Positions 32,655 to 42,474 are shown, counted from the stretch's first letter. The stretch: DNA of 64,000 bases from Arthrobacter sp. FW306-2-2C-D06B (GCF_021789175.1 NZ_CP084560.1:3534001-3598000); one strand, 5' to 3'. The notes: generated by a model not told the origin, from the sequence alone. Numbers and translations are program-made.

Positions 32655-32679
32655 TGAAGTACTCATAATAAGTGCTTCA
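32655..32679. promoter_or_regulatory. FurA operator-like palindrome upstream of furA-katA
   Basis: TGAAGTACT (32655-32663) and AGTGCTTCA (32671-32679) form an inverted repeat with one mismatch around an AT-rich 7-base centre. It lies 8 bases before the furA start codon, as expected for autoregulation by actinobacterial FurA. Confidence 0.6.
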
Positions 32680-32687
32680 ATGGGCGT

Positions 32688-33167
32688 ATGGCAGATCACA
32701 CGGCAGACCAGGAAGCGTGGGCTTCCGCCCTGCATTCCCACGGACGCCGCGTGACCAAACAGCGCTTGGCGGTCCTCGCGGCCGTTCAGCACAATCCACA
32801 TTCCCCGGCCGAAGGCATCCTGGCTGCCGCGCGCAAGGATCTTCCCGAACTGACAGCGCAGTCTGTTTATGTGGTGCTGAGCGACCTTACGGACCTGCAG
32901 ATGCTGCGACGCTTCGAACCGCCCCACTCTCCCGCGCTGTACGAGACGCGAGTGGGCGACAACCACCACCACGCCGTATGCATCAGTTGCGGCCGGGTGG
33001 AGGATGTCGACTGCGCCGTAGGCCATGCCCCCTGCCTCACCCCGCACTGGGATGAGCACTCCAAACCCATGACCATCCAGATCGCAGACGTCCTGTACCA
33101 AGGCATCTGCCAGGACTGCCAGGCCAAACAACAGCTTCCTACTCAAACGCAAGTAACCACGAAATAG
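32688..33167 (+). CDS. furA: Fur-family regulator (FurA/PerR-like)
   Basis: The 159-residue protein has the Fur winged helix ([17 protein letters not shown], then [22 protein letters not shown]), the metal ligands [10 protein letters not shown] and [10 protein letters not shown], and a C-terminal CQDC pair. Those two CxxC motifs would hold the structural zinc. Catalase follows after 7 bases, which suggests the peroxide-sensing FurA/PerR role, repressing itself and katA. The operator-like palindrome at 32655 supports this. Confidence 0.92.
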   Translation: MADHTADQEAWASALHSHGRRVTKQRLAVLAAVQHNPHSPAEGILAAARKDLPELTAQSVYVVLSDLTDLQMLRRFEPPHSPALYETRVGDNHHHAVCISCGRVEDVDCAVGHAPCLTPHWDEHSKPMTIQIADVLYQGICQDCQAKQQLPTQTQVTTK

Positions 33168-33174
33168 GAGAACG

Positions 33175-34659
33175 ATGACCGCGAACATCTCGACCACCCA
33201 GTCGGGCGCCCCCGTCACCTCGGACGCGCATTCCAAGTCCGTTGGTGCCGATGGTGCCATCATCCTGACCGACCACTACCTGGTGGAAAAGCTCGCCCAG
33301 TTCAACCGCGAGCGCGTCCCGGAGCGTGTTGTGCACGCCAAGGGCGGCGGCGCTTTCGGTACCTTCAAGACTTCCTCGGACGTTTCCCAGTACACCAAGG
33401 CTGCCCTGTTCCAGCCCGGTGTCGAGACGGACATGCTCATCCGCTTCTCCTCCGTTGCAGGCGAGAACGGCTCCCCTGACACGTGGCGCGACCCCCGCGG
33501 CTTCGCGGTCAAGTTCTACACGTCCGAGGGCAACTACGACCTCGTCGGCAACAACACCCCGGTGTTCTTCATCCGCGACGGCATCAAGTTCCCCGACTTC
33601 ATCCACTCCCAGAAGCGCCTCCCGGGCACCCACCTGCGCGACGCCGACATGCAGTGGGACTTCTGGACCCTGTCCCCCGAGTCCGCGCACCAGGTCACCT
33701 GGCTCATGGGCGACCGTGGCCTGCCGGCTTCCTGGCGTGAAATGCAGGGCTACGGCTCGCACACTTACCAGTGGATCAACGCCGAGGGCGAGCGCTTCTG
33801 GGTCAAGTACCACTTCAAGTCCAACCAGGGCGTCAAGACCATCACGGGCGACCAGGCAGCTGAGCTGGCCGGCTCGGACGCGGACTTCTACATCCGCGAC
33901 CTCCAGGAAAACATCGCCGCCGGCAACTTCCCGTCCTGGGAACTGCACGTCCAGGTCATGCCTTACGAAGACGCCAAGACGTACCGCTTCAACCCGTTCG
34001 ACCTCACCAAGGTGTGGCCGCACTCGGACTACCCGCTGATCCACGTGGGCACCATGGAGCTCAACAAGAACCCGGAGAACTACTTCGCGCAGATCGAGCA
34101 GGCCACCTTCGCGCCGTCGAACTTCGTTCCGGGTATCGCTGCCTCCCCGGACAAGATGCTGCAGGCCCGCATCTTCTCCTACGCCGACGCACACCGCTAC
34201 CGCGTGGGCACCAACCACGCCCAGATCCCGGTGAACCAGCCGAAGAACCAGGTCAACAACTACAGCCAGGACGGCGCGGGACGTTACCTGTTCAATGCTC
34301 CTTCGGTTCCGGTCTACGCACCGAACTCCGTGGGTGGCCCGGCCGCTGTTGAGCCGCAGAACCCGGCCGGCGGCTGGGAGAACGACGGCGAGCTGACGCT
34401 CTCCGCACACTCCCTGCACGCCGAGGACAGCGACTTCGTCCAGGCCGGCGCGCTGTACCGCGAGGTTTACGACGACGGCGCCAAGGCCCGCCTGCTGGAT
34501 ACCATCACCGGCGCTGTGGGCGGCGTCAAGAGCCCCGGCATCAAGGAACGCGCCATCCAGTACTGGACCAACGTCGACGCCGAACTCGGCGCCAAGCTGC
34601 GCGCCAACCTCGGCGCAGGCGAGGGCGAGTCGGCTGCAGAGGCAGCCAACAAGCTGTAA
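33175..34659 (+). CDS. katA: Monofunctional haem catalase
   Basis: The 494-residue protein is a small-subunit (clade 3) catalase. The distal His is H54 in [12 protein letters not shown], the distal Asn lies in VGNNTPVFF (about 127), and the haem-ligand Tyr is Y336 in [14 protein letters not shown]. It splits hydrogen peroxide in the cytoplasm. AGGAGAACG precedes the ATG. It forms an operon with furA and ends at the terminator at 34676. Confidence 0.97.
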   Translation: MTANISTTQSGAPVTSDAHSKSVGADGAIILTDHYLVEKLAQFNRERVPERVVHAKGGGAFGTFKTSSDVSQYTKAALFQPGVETDMLIRFSSVAGENGSPDTWRDPRGFAVKFYTSEGNYDLVGNNTPVFFIRDGIKFPDFIHSQKRLPGTHLRDADMQWDFWTLSPESAHQVTWLMGDRGLPASWREMQGYGSHTYQWINAEGERFWVKYHFKSNQGVKTITGDQAAELAGSDADFYIRDLQENIAAGNFPSWELHVQVMPYEDAKTYRFNPFDLTKVWPHSDYPLIHVGTMELNKNPENYFAQIEQATFAPSNFVPGIAASPDKMLQARIFSYADAHRYRVGTNHAQIPVNQPKNQVNNYSQDGAGRYLFNAPSVPVYAPNSVGGPAAVEPQNPAGGWENDGELTLSAHSLHAEDSDFVQAGALYREVYDDGAKARLLDTITGAVGGVKSPGIKERAIQYWTNVDAELGAKLRANLGAGEGESAAEAANKL

Positions 34660-34675
34660 CGAGCTCGATAAACGA

Positions 34676-34717
34676 AGCAACCCCGCTGCGGATTCTCCGC
34701 TGCGGGGTTGCTTTTTT
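34676..34717 (+). terminator. katA terminator
   Basis: AGCAACCCCGCTGCGGA pairs (one mismatch) with TCCGCTGCGGGGTTGCT around TTC, followed by TTTTTT. A classic rho-independent terminator 16 bases past the stop codon. Confidence 0.9.
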
Positions 34718-34821
34718 GATGCCTATGAACAGCGGGGCCTGTTTACCGTTCCGCGGCGGGTTTTCCACATAGCCGAGAATGTCTCTGGCTAGCTCGGCAT
34801 TGTGATCCATAGGATCCTTGT

Positions 34822-35457
34822 ATGAGCACATTCACCGGGATCCCCGCAGAGGCCATCGCCTTCTATGCCGAACTTGAAGAGAACAACAACCGCGAATGGT
34901 GGTTGGCCCACAAAGACATCTACGACTCCGCCGTGAAGGAGCCATTGACGCTGTTGCTGGAGGAGCTTGAGCCACGTTTCGGGCCGGGCAAGGTATTCCG
35001 TCCGAACCGGGATGTCCGCTTCTCCCAGGACAAGTCCCCTTACAAGACGGCACAGGGAGCGTTTGCAGCGGACAAGGAGGGCGTGGGCTACTACCTCCAG
35101 CTCAGTGCAGACGGCCTGCTGGTCGGCGGCGGATGCCACTCGCGCACCCCGGAGCAGATTGCCCGTTTCCGCGCCGCCACGGATTCGCCGGCCAGCGGGG
35201 AGGAACTCCAGAAAATCGTCGATTCCATCGCCGCCGCCGGTTTCGCAGTGGAGGGTGAGAAGCTCAAGACCGTGCCTCGTGGTTTCGACAAAGACCATCC
35301 CCGCGCCGAGCTCTTGAAGCACAAGTCGTTGTCTGCCGGAGTGACTTTGGGCGAACCGGAATGGATGTCCCAGCCCTCAGCCAAGGAAGAGATCGCCAAG
35401 CGTTGGGAGGTACTGCGCCCGCTCGTGGAGTGGGTCAACGAGCACGCGGCGCCCTAG
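34822..35457 (+). CDS. DUF2461 family protein
   Basis: The 211-residue product matches the DUF2461 family across its length: FTGIPAEAIAFYAELEENNNREWWLAHK, then DVRFSQDKSPYKTAQGAF and GFDKDHPRAELLKHKSLSAG. It is soluble, with no signal peptide; the function of the family is unknown. GGATCC-like sequence precedes the ATG. Its stop codon overlaps an opposite-strand frame that continues from the permease gene to the right. Confidence 0.85.
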   Translation: MSTFTGIPAEAIAFYAELEENNNREWWLAHKDIYDSAVKEPLTLLLEELEPRFGPGKVFRPNRDVRFSQDKSPYKTAQGAFAADKEGVGYYLQLSADGLLVGGGCHSRTPEQIARFRAATDSPASGEELQKIVDSIAAAGFAVEGEKLKTVPRGFDKDHPRAELLKHKSLSAGVTLGEPEWMSQPSAKEEIAKRWEVLRPLVEWVNEHAAP

Positions 35458-35465
35458 TCGCTCGA

Positions 35466-35510
35466 GTCGAAAGCGTTGGGGTCGTAGTCGTTGGGGTCGA
35501 AAGCGTTGGG
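35466..35510. repeat. Three tandem 15-bp repeats
   Basis: GTCGAAAGCGTTGGG, GTCGTAGTCGTTGGG and GTCGAAAGCGTTGGG follow one another without gaps at 35466, 35481 and 35496. On the minus strand, in the permease frame, they encode PNAFD, PNDYD and PNAFD, but lie beyond the permease stop codon. Confidence 0.8.
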
Positions 35511-35531
35511 GCAGCCCCTCGATCCGGTCGC

Positions 35532-37097
35532 CTAGACCCTGCTGAGGCTGTCTTCGTCGTCGCCGCTCTTCCCGGACAACGCAGCCTTCCCGGACAACGC
35601 AGCCTTCGCGGAAGCGAACTTCTCGTTCAGTCGGGAGTGGCGCTGCCCGTAGGCAAAGTAGATGGCAAGTCCGATTACCAGCCAGATGGCGAAGAAGATC
35701 CAGGTCTCCACGGCCAGGTTTGTCATCAGGTAGACGCACAGCACCGCCGAGACCACGGGAAGGACCTTGCCGAACGGAACCCGGAAAGCGGGCTTCAGAT
35801 CCGGGCGCTTCTTACGCAAGACCAGGATGCCCAGGCTCACCATGACGAAGGCCGAGAGGGTACCGATGTTGATCATTTCTTCGAGAAGATCCACGTTGGT
35901 CAGACCGGCGACGATTGCTACGGCCGCGCCGCAGATGATCTGGAGGCGGACCGGCGTCGAACGCTTGTCGCTCGTCTTGGACAGCGCGCGGGGAAGCAGG
36001 CCATCACGGCTCATGGCGAGGACGACGCGGGCCAGGCCCATGAGCAGGACCATGATGACGGTGGTCAAACCGATCAGGGAGCCAAAGGCAATGACCTTGG
36101 CCGCGTCGGTGTTTCCGACCGCCTCGAAGGCCGTGGTCAGGGTGGGGTTCTTGGCTTCGGCCAGCTGTGTATAGGACACCATGCCGGTCAAGGCGAGGGA
36201 GACCAGGATGTAGAGCAATGTCACGAGCGCCAGGCCACCGAAGATCCCCCGGGGCAGCGTCTTCTGTGGGTTCTTGACCTCTTCCGCGGAGGTGGCAACC
36301 ACGTCGAAGCCGATGAACGCAAAGAACACCAAGGCTGCGCCGGCAAAGATGCCCAGCGTTCCGTACTGCGCCGGAACCGCACCGGTGAGGAAGCCGAAGA
36401 GGGACTGTTTCATGACATCCGCCCCGTCGGCGCCTCCTGTAGGTTGTGACGCCGGGACAAAGGGCGCGTAGTTGGAGAATTTCACGTACGTGAAGCCGAC
36501 GACAATAACGAACAGCACCACGGCGATCTTGATCATCGTGAAGACGTTGCCCACGCGGGCGGACAGCTTGGTGCCCAGCACGAGGAGCACCGTGAAGATG
36601 GCAACAATCAGGAAGGCGCCCCAATAGAGATCCACACCGCCGATGTTCAACGCCGGGGGCATGTCCACACCCATGAGCGCAAACACTTTGCTCAAGTAGA
36701 TTCCCCAGTACTTGGCGATCACGGCAGCAGCGGTAAACAGTTCAAGGATGAGGTTCCAGCCAATGATCCAGGCAAGGACTTCACCCATGGTGGCGTAGGT
36801 GAAGACGTAGGCGGACCCGGCAACCGGGATTGCGGTAGCGAATTCGGCGTAGCACATGATCGCCAAGGCGCACGTGACGGCCGCGACGGCGAAGGAAATC
36901 GTCACGGCGGGGCCGGCAAAGTTCGCAGCCGCCTTGGCCCCGACAGAGAAGATCCCGGCGCCGACTGCAACGGCAACGCCCATGATCATCAGATCCCAGG
37001 TGCTGAGGGAACGCTTGAGCTTGCGTCCGGGCTCATCGGCGTCCGCAATGGACTGCTCGATCGATTTGGTCCGGAAGAGGTTCATAAAGGAGTCCAC
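35532..37097 (-). CDS. APC-family amino acid permease (cationic amino acid transporter type)
   Basis: The 521-residue protein has 12-14 helices. The first-helix signature MGVAVAVGAGIFSVGAKAAA is preceded by the amphipathic helix RKLKRSLSTWDLMI. GFDVVATSAEEVKNPQKTLPRGI is characteristic of APC/CAT transporters. It imports an amino acid with protons or by exchange. The C-terminus has a 7-residue tandem duplication AALSGKAALSGK, then DDEDSLSRV. After the TAG stop the frame stays open for 24 more codons to a second TAG. No neighbours suggest the substrate. Confidence 0.9.
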   Translation of the reverse strand: MDSFMNLFRTKSIEQSIADADEPGRKLKRSLSTWDLMIMGVAVAVGAGIFSVGAKAAANFAGPAVTISFAVAAVTCALAIMCYAEFATAIPVAGSAYVFTYATMGEVLAWIIGWNLILELFTAAAVIAKYWGIYLSKVFALMGVDMPPALNIGGVDLYWGAFLIVAIFTVLLVLGTKLSARVGNVFTMIKIAVVLFVIVVGFTYVKFSNYAPFVPASQPTGGADGADVMKQSLFGFLTGAVPAQYGTLGIFAGAALVFFAFIGFDVVATSAEEVKNPQKTLPRGIFGGLALVTLLYILVSLALTGMVSYTQLAEAKNPTLTTAFEAVGNTDAAKVIAFGSLIGLTTVIMVLLMGLARVVLAMSRDGLLPRALSKTSDKRSTPVRLQIICGAAVAIVAGLTNVDLLEEMINIGTLSAFVMVSLGILVLRKKRPDLKPAFRVPFGKVLPVVSAVLCVYLMTNLAVETWIFFAIWLVIGLAIYFAYGQRHSRLNEKFASAKAALSGKAALSGKSGDDEDSLSRV

Positions 37098-37197
37098 AAT
37101 CTTGATGAGGCGGTAGAAACAGACTCATCAAGAGTAGTGTCCAGCCAATGGACCCCCACATTTGTCCCAAATCGTGAGACGCAAACGCCGCACATCT

Positions 37198-37614
37198 TCA
37201 GAGCTTGGGGACGTTCCAATCCATCAAGGTGGAACGGATCAGGAAGCGTTTCCCCTCGGGAGATTCCACGGAGAAGCCACTCCCGCGGCCGTCCACCACA
37301 TCGACCGTCAGATGTGTGTGGGACCAGTAATTGAACTGCTCCCGGGACATCCAGAACTCCAAGGGCTGCGCCCGTTCGGGCTGGCCGATGTCGAAAAGTC
37401 CGAGGAGAACGTCCGAATCGCCGGTGATGAATTCGCCGGCGGGGTAACACATGGGTGAGGAACCGTCGCAGCAACCACCTGACTGGTGGAACATGAGCGG
37501 ACCGTGCTGCTCCCACAACTTGCGGAGCAGTTCGATGGAAACGGCGGTGAGCGCCACCCGGGAAAAGTCTTCCCCGGGTAGCGTCACTGCGGCGTCAAGC
37601 CTGTTGTGGGGCAT
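37198..37614 (-). CDS. DUF779 family protein
   Basis: The 138-residue product shows the DUF779 signature: HQSGGCCDGSSPMCYPAGEF and GFSVESPEGKRFLIRS. The cluster of three Cys could bind a metal. Members are usually encoded next to aldehyde or alcohol dehydrogenases, as here, and are thought to help those enzymes, but no activity is established. The ATG overlaps the adh stop as TAATG, so translation is coupled. Confidence 0.88.
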   Translation of the reverse strand: MPHNRLDAAVTLPGEDFSRVALTAVSIELLRKLWEQHGPLMFHQSGGCCDGSSPMCYPAGEFITGDSDVLLGLFDIGQPERAQPLEFWMSREQFNYWSHTHLTVDVVDGRGSGFSVESPEGKRFLIRSTLMDWNVPKL

Positions 37615-38636
37615 TAGAACCTCAGCACCACGCGGCCGTCGATCTTGGCGTGCTTCATTTCGTCAAGGACCGCGTTGACCTCGGAGAGCTCGCGTGTGGA
37701 CACGGTCGGGTGGATCTTGCCCTGCGCGTAGAAGTCCAGCGCTTCCTCCAGGTCCTGGCGTGTTCCCACGATCGAACCACGGACGGTCAGGCCCTTGAGC
37801 ACAATCTCGAAGATCGGCGCGGGGAAGTCTCCCGGCGGGAGTCCGTTGAAGACGATGGTCCCGCCACGCCGGGCCATGCCGATCGCCTGCCCGAACGCCG
37901 ACGGGTGGACTGCCGTGACCAGGACGCCATGGCAGCCTCCGGTTTCCCGCTGGATGACTTCCGCCGGATCTTCGTGCAACGCGTTGACCGTCAGCTCGGC
38001 ACCATGCTTCTTGGCGAGGGCAAGCTTGTCATCTGCGATGTCCACCGCGGCAACCCGCAAGCCCATGGCCACCGCGTACTGCACCGCGATATGACCCAGC
38101 CCGCCGATACCGGAAATCGTGACCCACTGGCCCGGCTTGGCCTCGGTCATCTTCAAGCCCTTGTAGACGGTGACTCCGGCGCACAGCACCGGAGCGACCT
38201 CCACCGGATCCGAACCAGCCGGAATCCGCGCAGCGAACCGGCTGTCCACCAGCATGTACTCCCCGAAGGAACCATCCACGCTGTAGCCGGCGTTCTTCTG
38301 GGCCTCGCACAGCGTTTCCCAACCCGTCCGGCAGAACTGGCAATCGCCACACGCGGACCAAAGCCAGGCATTGCCCACCAGGTCCCCGACCGCCAGATCC
38401 GTCACGCCCTCACCGAGCGCCACCACTTCGCCCACCCCTTCATGGCCGGGCACGAACGGCGGTGAAGGCTTGACCGGCCAGTCCCCCTCCGCGGCATGCA
38501 GGTCCGTGTGGCACACCCCGGTGGTCAGGACCCGGACCAACGCCTCTCCGCGGCCGGGCGTGGGAATCGGAAGGGACTGGATCTGAAGGTCTTTACCGAA
38601 TTCAGTTACTACGGCTGCTTGCATTGTCGTCGTCAT
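37614..38636 (-). CDS. adhP: Zinc-dependent alcohol dehydrogenase
   Basis: The 340-residue enzyme carries the catalytic zinc ligands C42 (GVCHTDLHA) and H65-E66 (PGHEGVGEV). Structural zinc Cys residues are C96, C99, C102 and C110 (ACGDCQFCRTGWETLC), and the NAD-binding turn is SGIGGLGHIAVQYA. It is an AdhP-type ethanol/primary alcohol dehydrogenase. Soluble. It follows the aldehyde dehydrogenase gene and precedes DUF779, forming an alcohol to aldehyde to acid pathway. Confidence 0.93.
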   Translation of the reverse strand: MTTTMQAAVVTEFGKDLQIQSLPIPTPGRGEALVRVLTTGVCHTDLHAAEGDWPVKPSPPFVPGHEGVGEVVALGEGVTDLAVGDLVGNAWLWSACGDCQFCRTGWETLCEAQKNAGYSVDGSFGEYMLVDSRFAARIPAGSDPVEVAPVLCAGVTVYKGLKMTEAKPGQWVTISGIGGLGHIAVQYAVAMGLRVAAVDIADDKLALAKKHGAELTVNALHEDPAEVIQRETGGCHGVLVTAVHPSAFGQAIGMARRGGTIVFNGLPPGDFPAPIFEIVLKGLTVRGSIVGTRQDLEEALDFYAQGKIHPTVSTRELSEVNAVLDEMKHAKIDGRVVLRF

Positions 38637-38759
38637 TGGCGAAATCCTTGCGTCGTTAAAGCGTTTCTCGAGGGGAACTGCTGCTTTCCTGAGGGATGGC
38701 CAGGGTGGTTCGGCGGGGAGTGATCTGTGCTGAACACTCCCCGCCGGATTAAGTGCGGC

Positions 38760-40283
38760 TTAGAAGAAGCCGAGCTTGTTCTCGTTGTAGCTGACCAGGA
38801 GGTTCTTGGTCTGCTGGTAGTGGTCCAGCATCATTGCGTGGTTCTCACGACCAATGCCGGAGGACTTGTACCCGCCGAACGCGGCGCCGGCCGGGTAGGC
38901 GTGGTAGTTGTTGACCCAGACACGGCCGGCCTGGATTTCCCGGCCCGCCCGGTAGGCGACGTTGCCATTGCGGGACCAGACACCGGCGCCGAGTCCGTAG
39001 AGGGTGTCGTTGGCGATGCCGATGGCGTCGTTGTAGTCGCTGAACTTCGTCACGGACACCACGGGGCCGAAGATCTCCTCCTGGAAGATCCGCATCCGGT
39101 TGTGGCCCTCGAAGATGGTCGGCTGGACGTAGTAGCCGCCGGCCAGGTCGCCGTCGAGCTGCGCGCGGGCGCCGCCGGTGAGGACCTTGGCACCCTCCTG
39201 CTTTCCGATGTCGATGTAGGAAAGGATCTTCTCCAGCTGGTCGTTGGAGGCCTGGGCACCGAGCTGGGTGTCGGTGTCCAACGGGTTGCCCTGGATGATT
39301 TTCTGCGTTCGGGCCACGGCGTCGGCCATGAAGGAGTCGTAGATGCCTTCCTGGACCAGGGCGCGGGAAGGGCAGGTGCAGACTTCGCCCTGGTTGAAGG
39401 CGAAGAGCGTGAAGCCTTCCTGGGCCTTGTCGTAGAACGCGTCGTTCTGGGCGGAGACGTCGTCGAAGAAGATGTTCGGGCTCTTGCCGCCCAGTTCAAG
39501 GGTCACCGGGATCAGGTTCTGGGACGCGTACTGGCTGATGAGCCGGCCGGTGGTGGTCTCGCCGGTGAAGGCGATCTTGCGGATCCGCGGGCTGGAGGCC
39601 AGGGGCTTGCCGGCCTCGACGCCGAAGCCGTTGACGACGTTGACCACGCCGGCGGGCAGCAGGTCACTGATCAGTTCCATCAGCACCAGGATGGAGGACG
39701 GAGTCTGCTCGGCGGGCTTGAGGACGACGGCGTTGCCCGCGGCCAGTGCCGGGGCGAGCTTCCACACGGCCATCAGGATCGGGAAGTTCCACGGGATGAT
39801 CTGGCCCACGACGCCCAGCGGCTCGCGGAAGTGGTAGGCCGTGGTGTCCTCGTCCAGTTGGGACAAGTGGCCTTCCTGGGCGCGGATCGCGGAGGCGAAG
39901 TAGCGGAAGTGGTCCGCCGCGAGGGGGATGTCCGCGTTGAGGGTTTCCCGGATGGGCTTGCCGTTGTCCCAGGTTTCGGCGACGGCCAACAGCTCGGTAT
40001 TCTCGTCGATCCGGTCGGCGATCTTGTTCAGGATCGCGGCGCGTTCGGTCGCGGAGGTCTTGCCCCAGGACGGCGCTATTTTGTGCGCGGCGTCCAGTGC
40101 GAGCTCGATGTCCTCGGCTGTGCCCCGCGCTACCTCGCAGAAGGCCTTCCCGGTCACCGGGGTGATGTTCTCGAAGTATTGCCCCTTGACTGGGGCAACC
40201 CATTCGCCGCCGATCCAGTTCTCGTAACGGTCCTTGAACGTGACCTTCGAACCCTCGGCACCCGGCTGTGCATAAACAGTCAT
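38760..40283 (-). CDS. NAD-dependent aldehyde dehydrogenase (acetaldehyde type)
   Basis: The 507-residue enzyme has the general base in [12 protein letters not shown] (E263), the catalytic Cys C302 in [11 protein letters not shown], and the motif [18 protein letters not shown]. The ExaC/AldA-type architecture (about 505 residues) indicates oxidation of acetaldehyde and other short aldehydes. AAAGGAG precedes the ATG at 40283 by 7 bases. First gene of the adh cluster; the upstream bases hold tandem GGTTGCAA sites. Confidence 0.93.
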   Translation of the reverse strand: MTVYAQPGAEGSKVTFKDRYENWIGGEWVAPVKGQYFENITPVTGKAFCEVARGTAEDIELALDAAHKIAPSWGKTSATERAAILNKIADRIDENTELLAVAETWDNGKPIRETLNADIPLAADHFRYFASAIRAQEGHLSQLDEDTTAYHFREPLGVVGQIIPWNFPILMAVWKLAPALAAGNAVVLKPAEQTPSSILVLMELISDLLPAGVVNVVNGFGVEAGKPLASSPRIRKIAFTGETTTGRLISQYASQNLIPVTLELGGKSPNIFFDDVSAQNDAFYDKAQEGFTLFAFNQGEVCTCPSRALVQEGIYDSFMADAVARTQKIIQGNPLDTDTQLGAQASNDQLEKILSYIDIGKQEGAKVLTGGARAQLDGDLAGGYYVQPTIFEGHNRMRIFQEEIFGPVVSVTKFSDYNDAIGIANDTLYGLGAGVWSRNGNVAYRAGREIQAGRVWVNNYHAYPAGAAFGGYKSSGIGRENHAMMLDHYQQTKNLLVSYNENKLGFF

Positions 40284-40344
40284 CTGTAGCTCCTTTGCTC
40301 CGCATGATGGTGGCTTTGCTGTGCCATCAGCGTAGGAGCGGGAA

Positions 40345-40365
40345 GGTTGCAAGCAGGTTGCAACC
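40345..40365. promoter_or_regulatory. Tandem GGTTGCAA operator-like site
   Basis: GGTTGCAA occurs at 40345-40352 and again, as the perfect palindrome GGTTGCAACC, at 40356-40365. The spacing of 11 bases is one helical turn. It lies 62 bases upstream of the aldehyde dehydrogenase start and may bind the GAF regulator encoded two genes away. Confidence 0.5.
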
Positions 40366-40414
40366 CTGTGTTTCAGATCACGTCCGGGCGGTACCCACCT
40401 ACAGGGGTCGGAAG

Positions 40415-41026
40415 CTAAAGGCCCGCGGGGAAATTGTAGGAGCTTGGAACCGGCGAAGGTGCGGCACCAAAGGAGAGCACCACTTCGTCGTGGGCTTTGA
40501 GCACAACGTCGGACACCGGCCCACTCTGCTTTGCGCCGTTTACGTAGGCGGTCCAGCCGCCGGTCCCGCTGTGCGGTGCTCCGGTGGCATCTTTACCGTC
40601 CAGGACTCCCCACTCACTGAGGACCTGGCCCAGGGTGTACTTCAGTCCGGGCGTAGGCGCTTCGATGTGGATGACGCCGGAGGTGTCGTGGGTGTGAAGC
40701 GCCGAGATTCCGTTGGGCTGCCCGTCGGCCCCGAAGCTGAAGCCGATCTCGGCCGGGACCGTGACGGCTTTCCCATCAACGAGGACGTCCAGGTGGGCGT
40801 GATAGTGCTCGGCGGTGCCTTCGGCGGTGAGGACATCCAGGCCCGCGGCCTTGATTCTCTGGGCGCCGGCGGCCGGATCGAGTTCCCAGCCGGCGGCGGC
40901 AGCTGTTGTGGCCGAAGCCGAAGGCGTTGCCGATGCGGGCGCTGTCTGGGCGGGCGCCCCGCAGGCTGTGACTCCGGCGAGGAGTCCGAAAACGGTCAGG
41001 GCAACGGCGAGGCGTTTGTTCAACAC
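40415..41026 (-). CDS. Lipoprotein of unknown function in the adh cluster
   Basis: From GTG 41026 the 203-residue product has an N-terminal signal with lipobox LLAGVTAC. After an Ala/Thr/Ser linker comes a conserved-looking domain: [36 protein letters not shown], then [16 protein letters not shown]. The many His residues (HYHAH, HTHD) could bind a metal. It is anchored outside the membrane. It lies between the regulator and aldehyde dehydrogenase genes on the same strand. The family is not recognised. Confidence 0.75.
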   Translation of the reverse strand: MLNKRLAVALTVFGLLAGVTACGAPAQTAPASATPSASATTAAAAGWELDPAAGAQRIKAAGLDVLTAEGTAEHYHAHLDVLVDGKAVTVPAEIGFSFGADGQPNGISALHTHDTSGVIHIEAPTPGLKYTLGQVLSEWGVLDGKDATGAPHSGTGGWTAYVNGAKQSGPVSDVVLKAHDEVVLSFGAAPSPVPSSYNFPAGL

Positions 41027-41109
41027 GGAGGAAGCTTCTTTCGTTTGGCTCGGTTCTACGATACGGGCCGAAACTCCGTATTTGCCGAGTGCCACACGAG
41101 GGGCCCGCG

Positions 41110-42474
41110 TCAGGCCGACAGTTCGGTTTCCAGGCGTTCAAGCTCGGCGACGACGGAAGCCCGCTTGGGTGAGCGCGGCGGCAGGAGCTTGAGGGCGGCA
41201 AGCCGCACATCGACGTCGTTCTTCGCCTCCGGCAGCCCGGCATACTTGAGCAGCGCCTCGGCACTGCCGTCGTTGAGGACCGCCTCGCGCAAGAGCGCCG
41301 AGACCTTCTCGCGGAGCTCCACAATGCCGGGCGCTTCGGAATGCGGAAGGACGGCGCCTTTGTAGATCTCCAAGGCAATGCGGTGGGCGCCCCGCTGCAG
41401 GCAAGACAGGACCTGGGCGGCGTCCTGGCCGAGGTCGATCGGGAGCCGGTAGGGGCGGGATTCCGGAACTGCCGCGGGGTCGAGTTCGTGCAGGACTTTG
41501 CGCAGGCGCACCATTTCGGCCCGGAGGGTGACGGTGAATCCATCTCCCGGATAAAGGGCCAGAGCGAGCTCCTCGGCACTGAGCCCCTCGGGACGGGCTC
41601 CCAGCAACGCCAGGATCTCGCTGTGCCTCGCGGAAAGCGGAATGCTGCGTCCTCCCATGCTCAACAGGGCCTGGTCCCGGCCCAGCAGCTGGAGGCTGTT
41701 CCGGTAGAGCCCGTTGCCCTGGCGCGAGCCGACGGCGGAAGGCGAGATCCGGCGTCGGGCAGGCGTCGAGTGCTTAGTGGCCGCGAGCTGGAGCCTTTCC
41801 ACGCGCAATTGTGCCTGCGCTGCCGCCACGGTTGCTTCAACGAGGGAAAGCGTGTGGGGTGCGACGGCGGCTTCCGTGCCGGTGATGTCGACGACGCCGA
41901 GGAGCGCGCCGGAGTCAGGGTCATGGAAAGGCACCGCCGTGCAGCTCCACGGGTGGACGGAGCGTTTGTAGTGCTCGGCGCCGGAAATCTGGATGCCGCG
42001 GCCCAAGGCGAGCGCCGTGCCGGGGGCGCTCGTCCCGACGGCGGCTTCGGACCAGTCCGCGCCTGCCACGAACATCATGCCTTCGGCGCGGCGCCGCATC
42101 GCGGGATTTCCGTCCACCCACAGCAGGCGGCCGAGCTCATCCCCCACGGCCACCAGCAGCCCGCTCTCATAGCTGGGCTGGATGAGGAGCTTCTGGATGA
42201 CCGGCATGATGATGGCCAGCGGGTGTTGGCGGCGGTATTCCTCAAGCTCGTCGAGGTCCATGGCCACGGGAGCTTCGGGCTGGTCCGGGTTCGCCTTGAA
42301 CTGCGCGGAACGCTGCCAGGACTCCTTGATTAGGCTACGCAAACCGGAAAGCTCCGTGGCATCTGGAAGCCCAAAGCGCCACGTATCAATTTGCTCATGG
42401 CCAGCGCGGGCATGGCGCTGCAACAGCTCGGCGACATCATTGACCGAAGCTGCCGGATGGATCGGATTCTTCAT
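41110..42474 (-). CDS. GAF-domain transcriptional regulator of the alcohol/aldehyde cluster
   Basis: The 454-residue protein has an N-terminal helical region with the AcoR-like signature IKESWQRSAQF. A GAF sensor domain follows at about 95-235 (GRLLWVDGNPAMRRRAEGMMFVAG, then ALLGVVDITG), and a C-terminal winged-helix output at about 275-365 (SARHSEILALLGARPEGLSAEEL). It lacks the sigma-54 AAA+ domain of true AcoR. Proteins of this type lie next to acetaldehyde or propane oxidation genes and sense small metabolites. It is the most upstream gene of the cluster and probably its activator. Confidence 0.83.
   Translation of the reverse strand: MKNPIHPAASVNDVAELLQRHARAGHEQIDTWRFGLPDATELSGLRSLIKESWQRSAQFKANPDQPEAPVAMDLDELEEYRRQHPLAIIMPVIQKLLIQPSYESGLLVAVGDELGRLLWVDGNPAMRRRAEGMMFVAGADWSEAAVGTSAPGTALALGRGIQISGAEHYKRSVHPWSCTAVPFHDPDSGALLGVVDITGTEAAVAPHTLSLVEATVAAAQAQLRVERLQLAATKHSTPARRRISPSAVGSRQGNGLYRNSLQLLGRDQALLSMGGRSIPLSARHSEILALLGARPEGLSAEELALALYPGDGFTVTLRAEMVRLRKVLHELDPAAVPESRPYRLPIDLGQDAAQVLSCLQRGAHRIALEIYKGAVLPHSEAPGIVELREKVSALLREAVLNDGSAEALLKYAGLPEAKNDVDVRLAALKLLPPRSPKRASVVAELERLETELSA

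Noticed and set aside
38727..40289. 520-codon plus-strand open frame
   Set aside because: Antisense shadow of the aldehyde dehydrogenase, with no recognisable domain.
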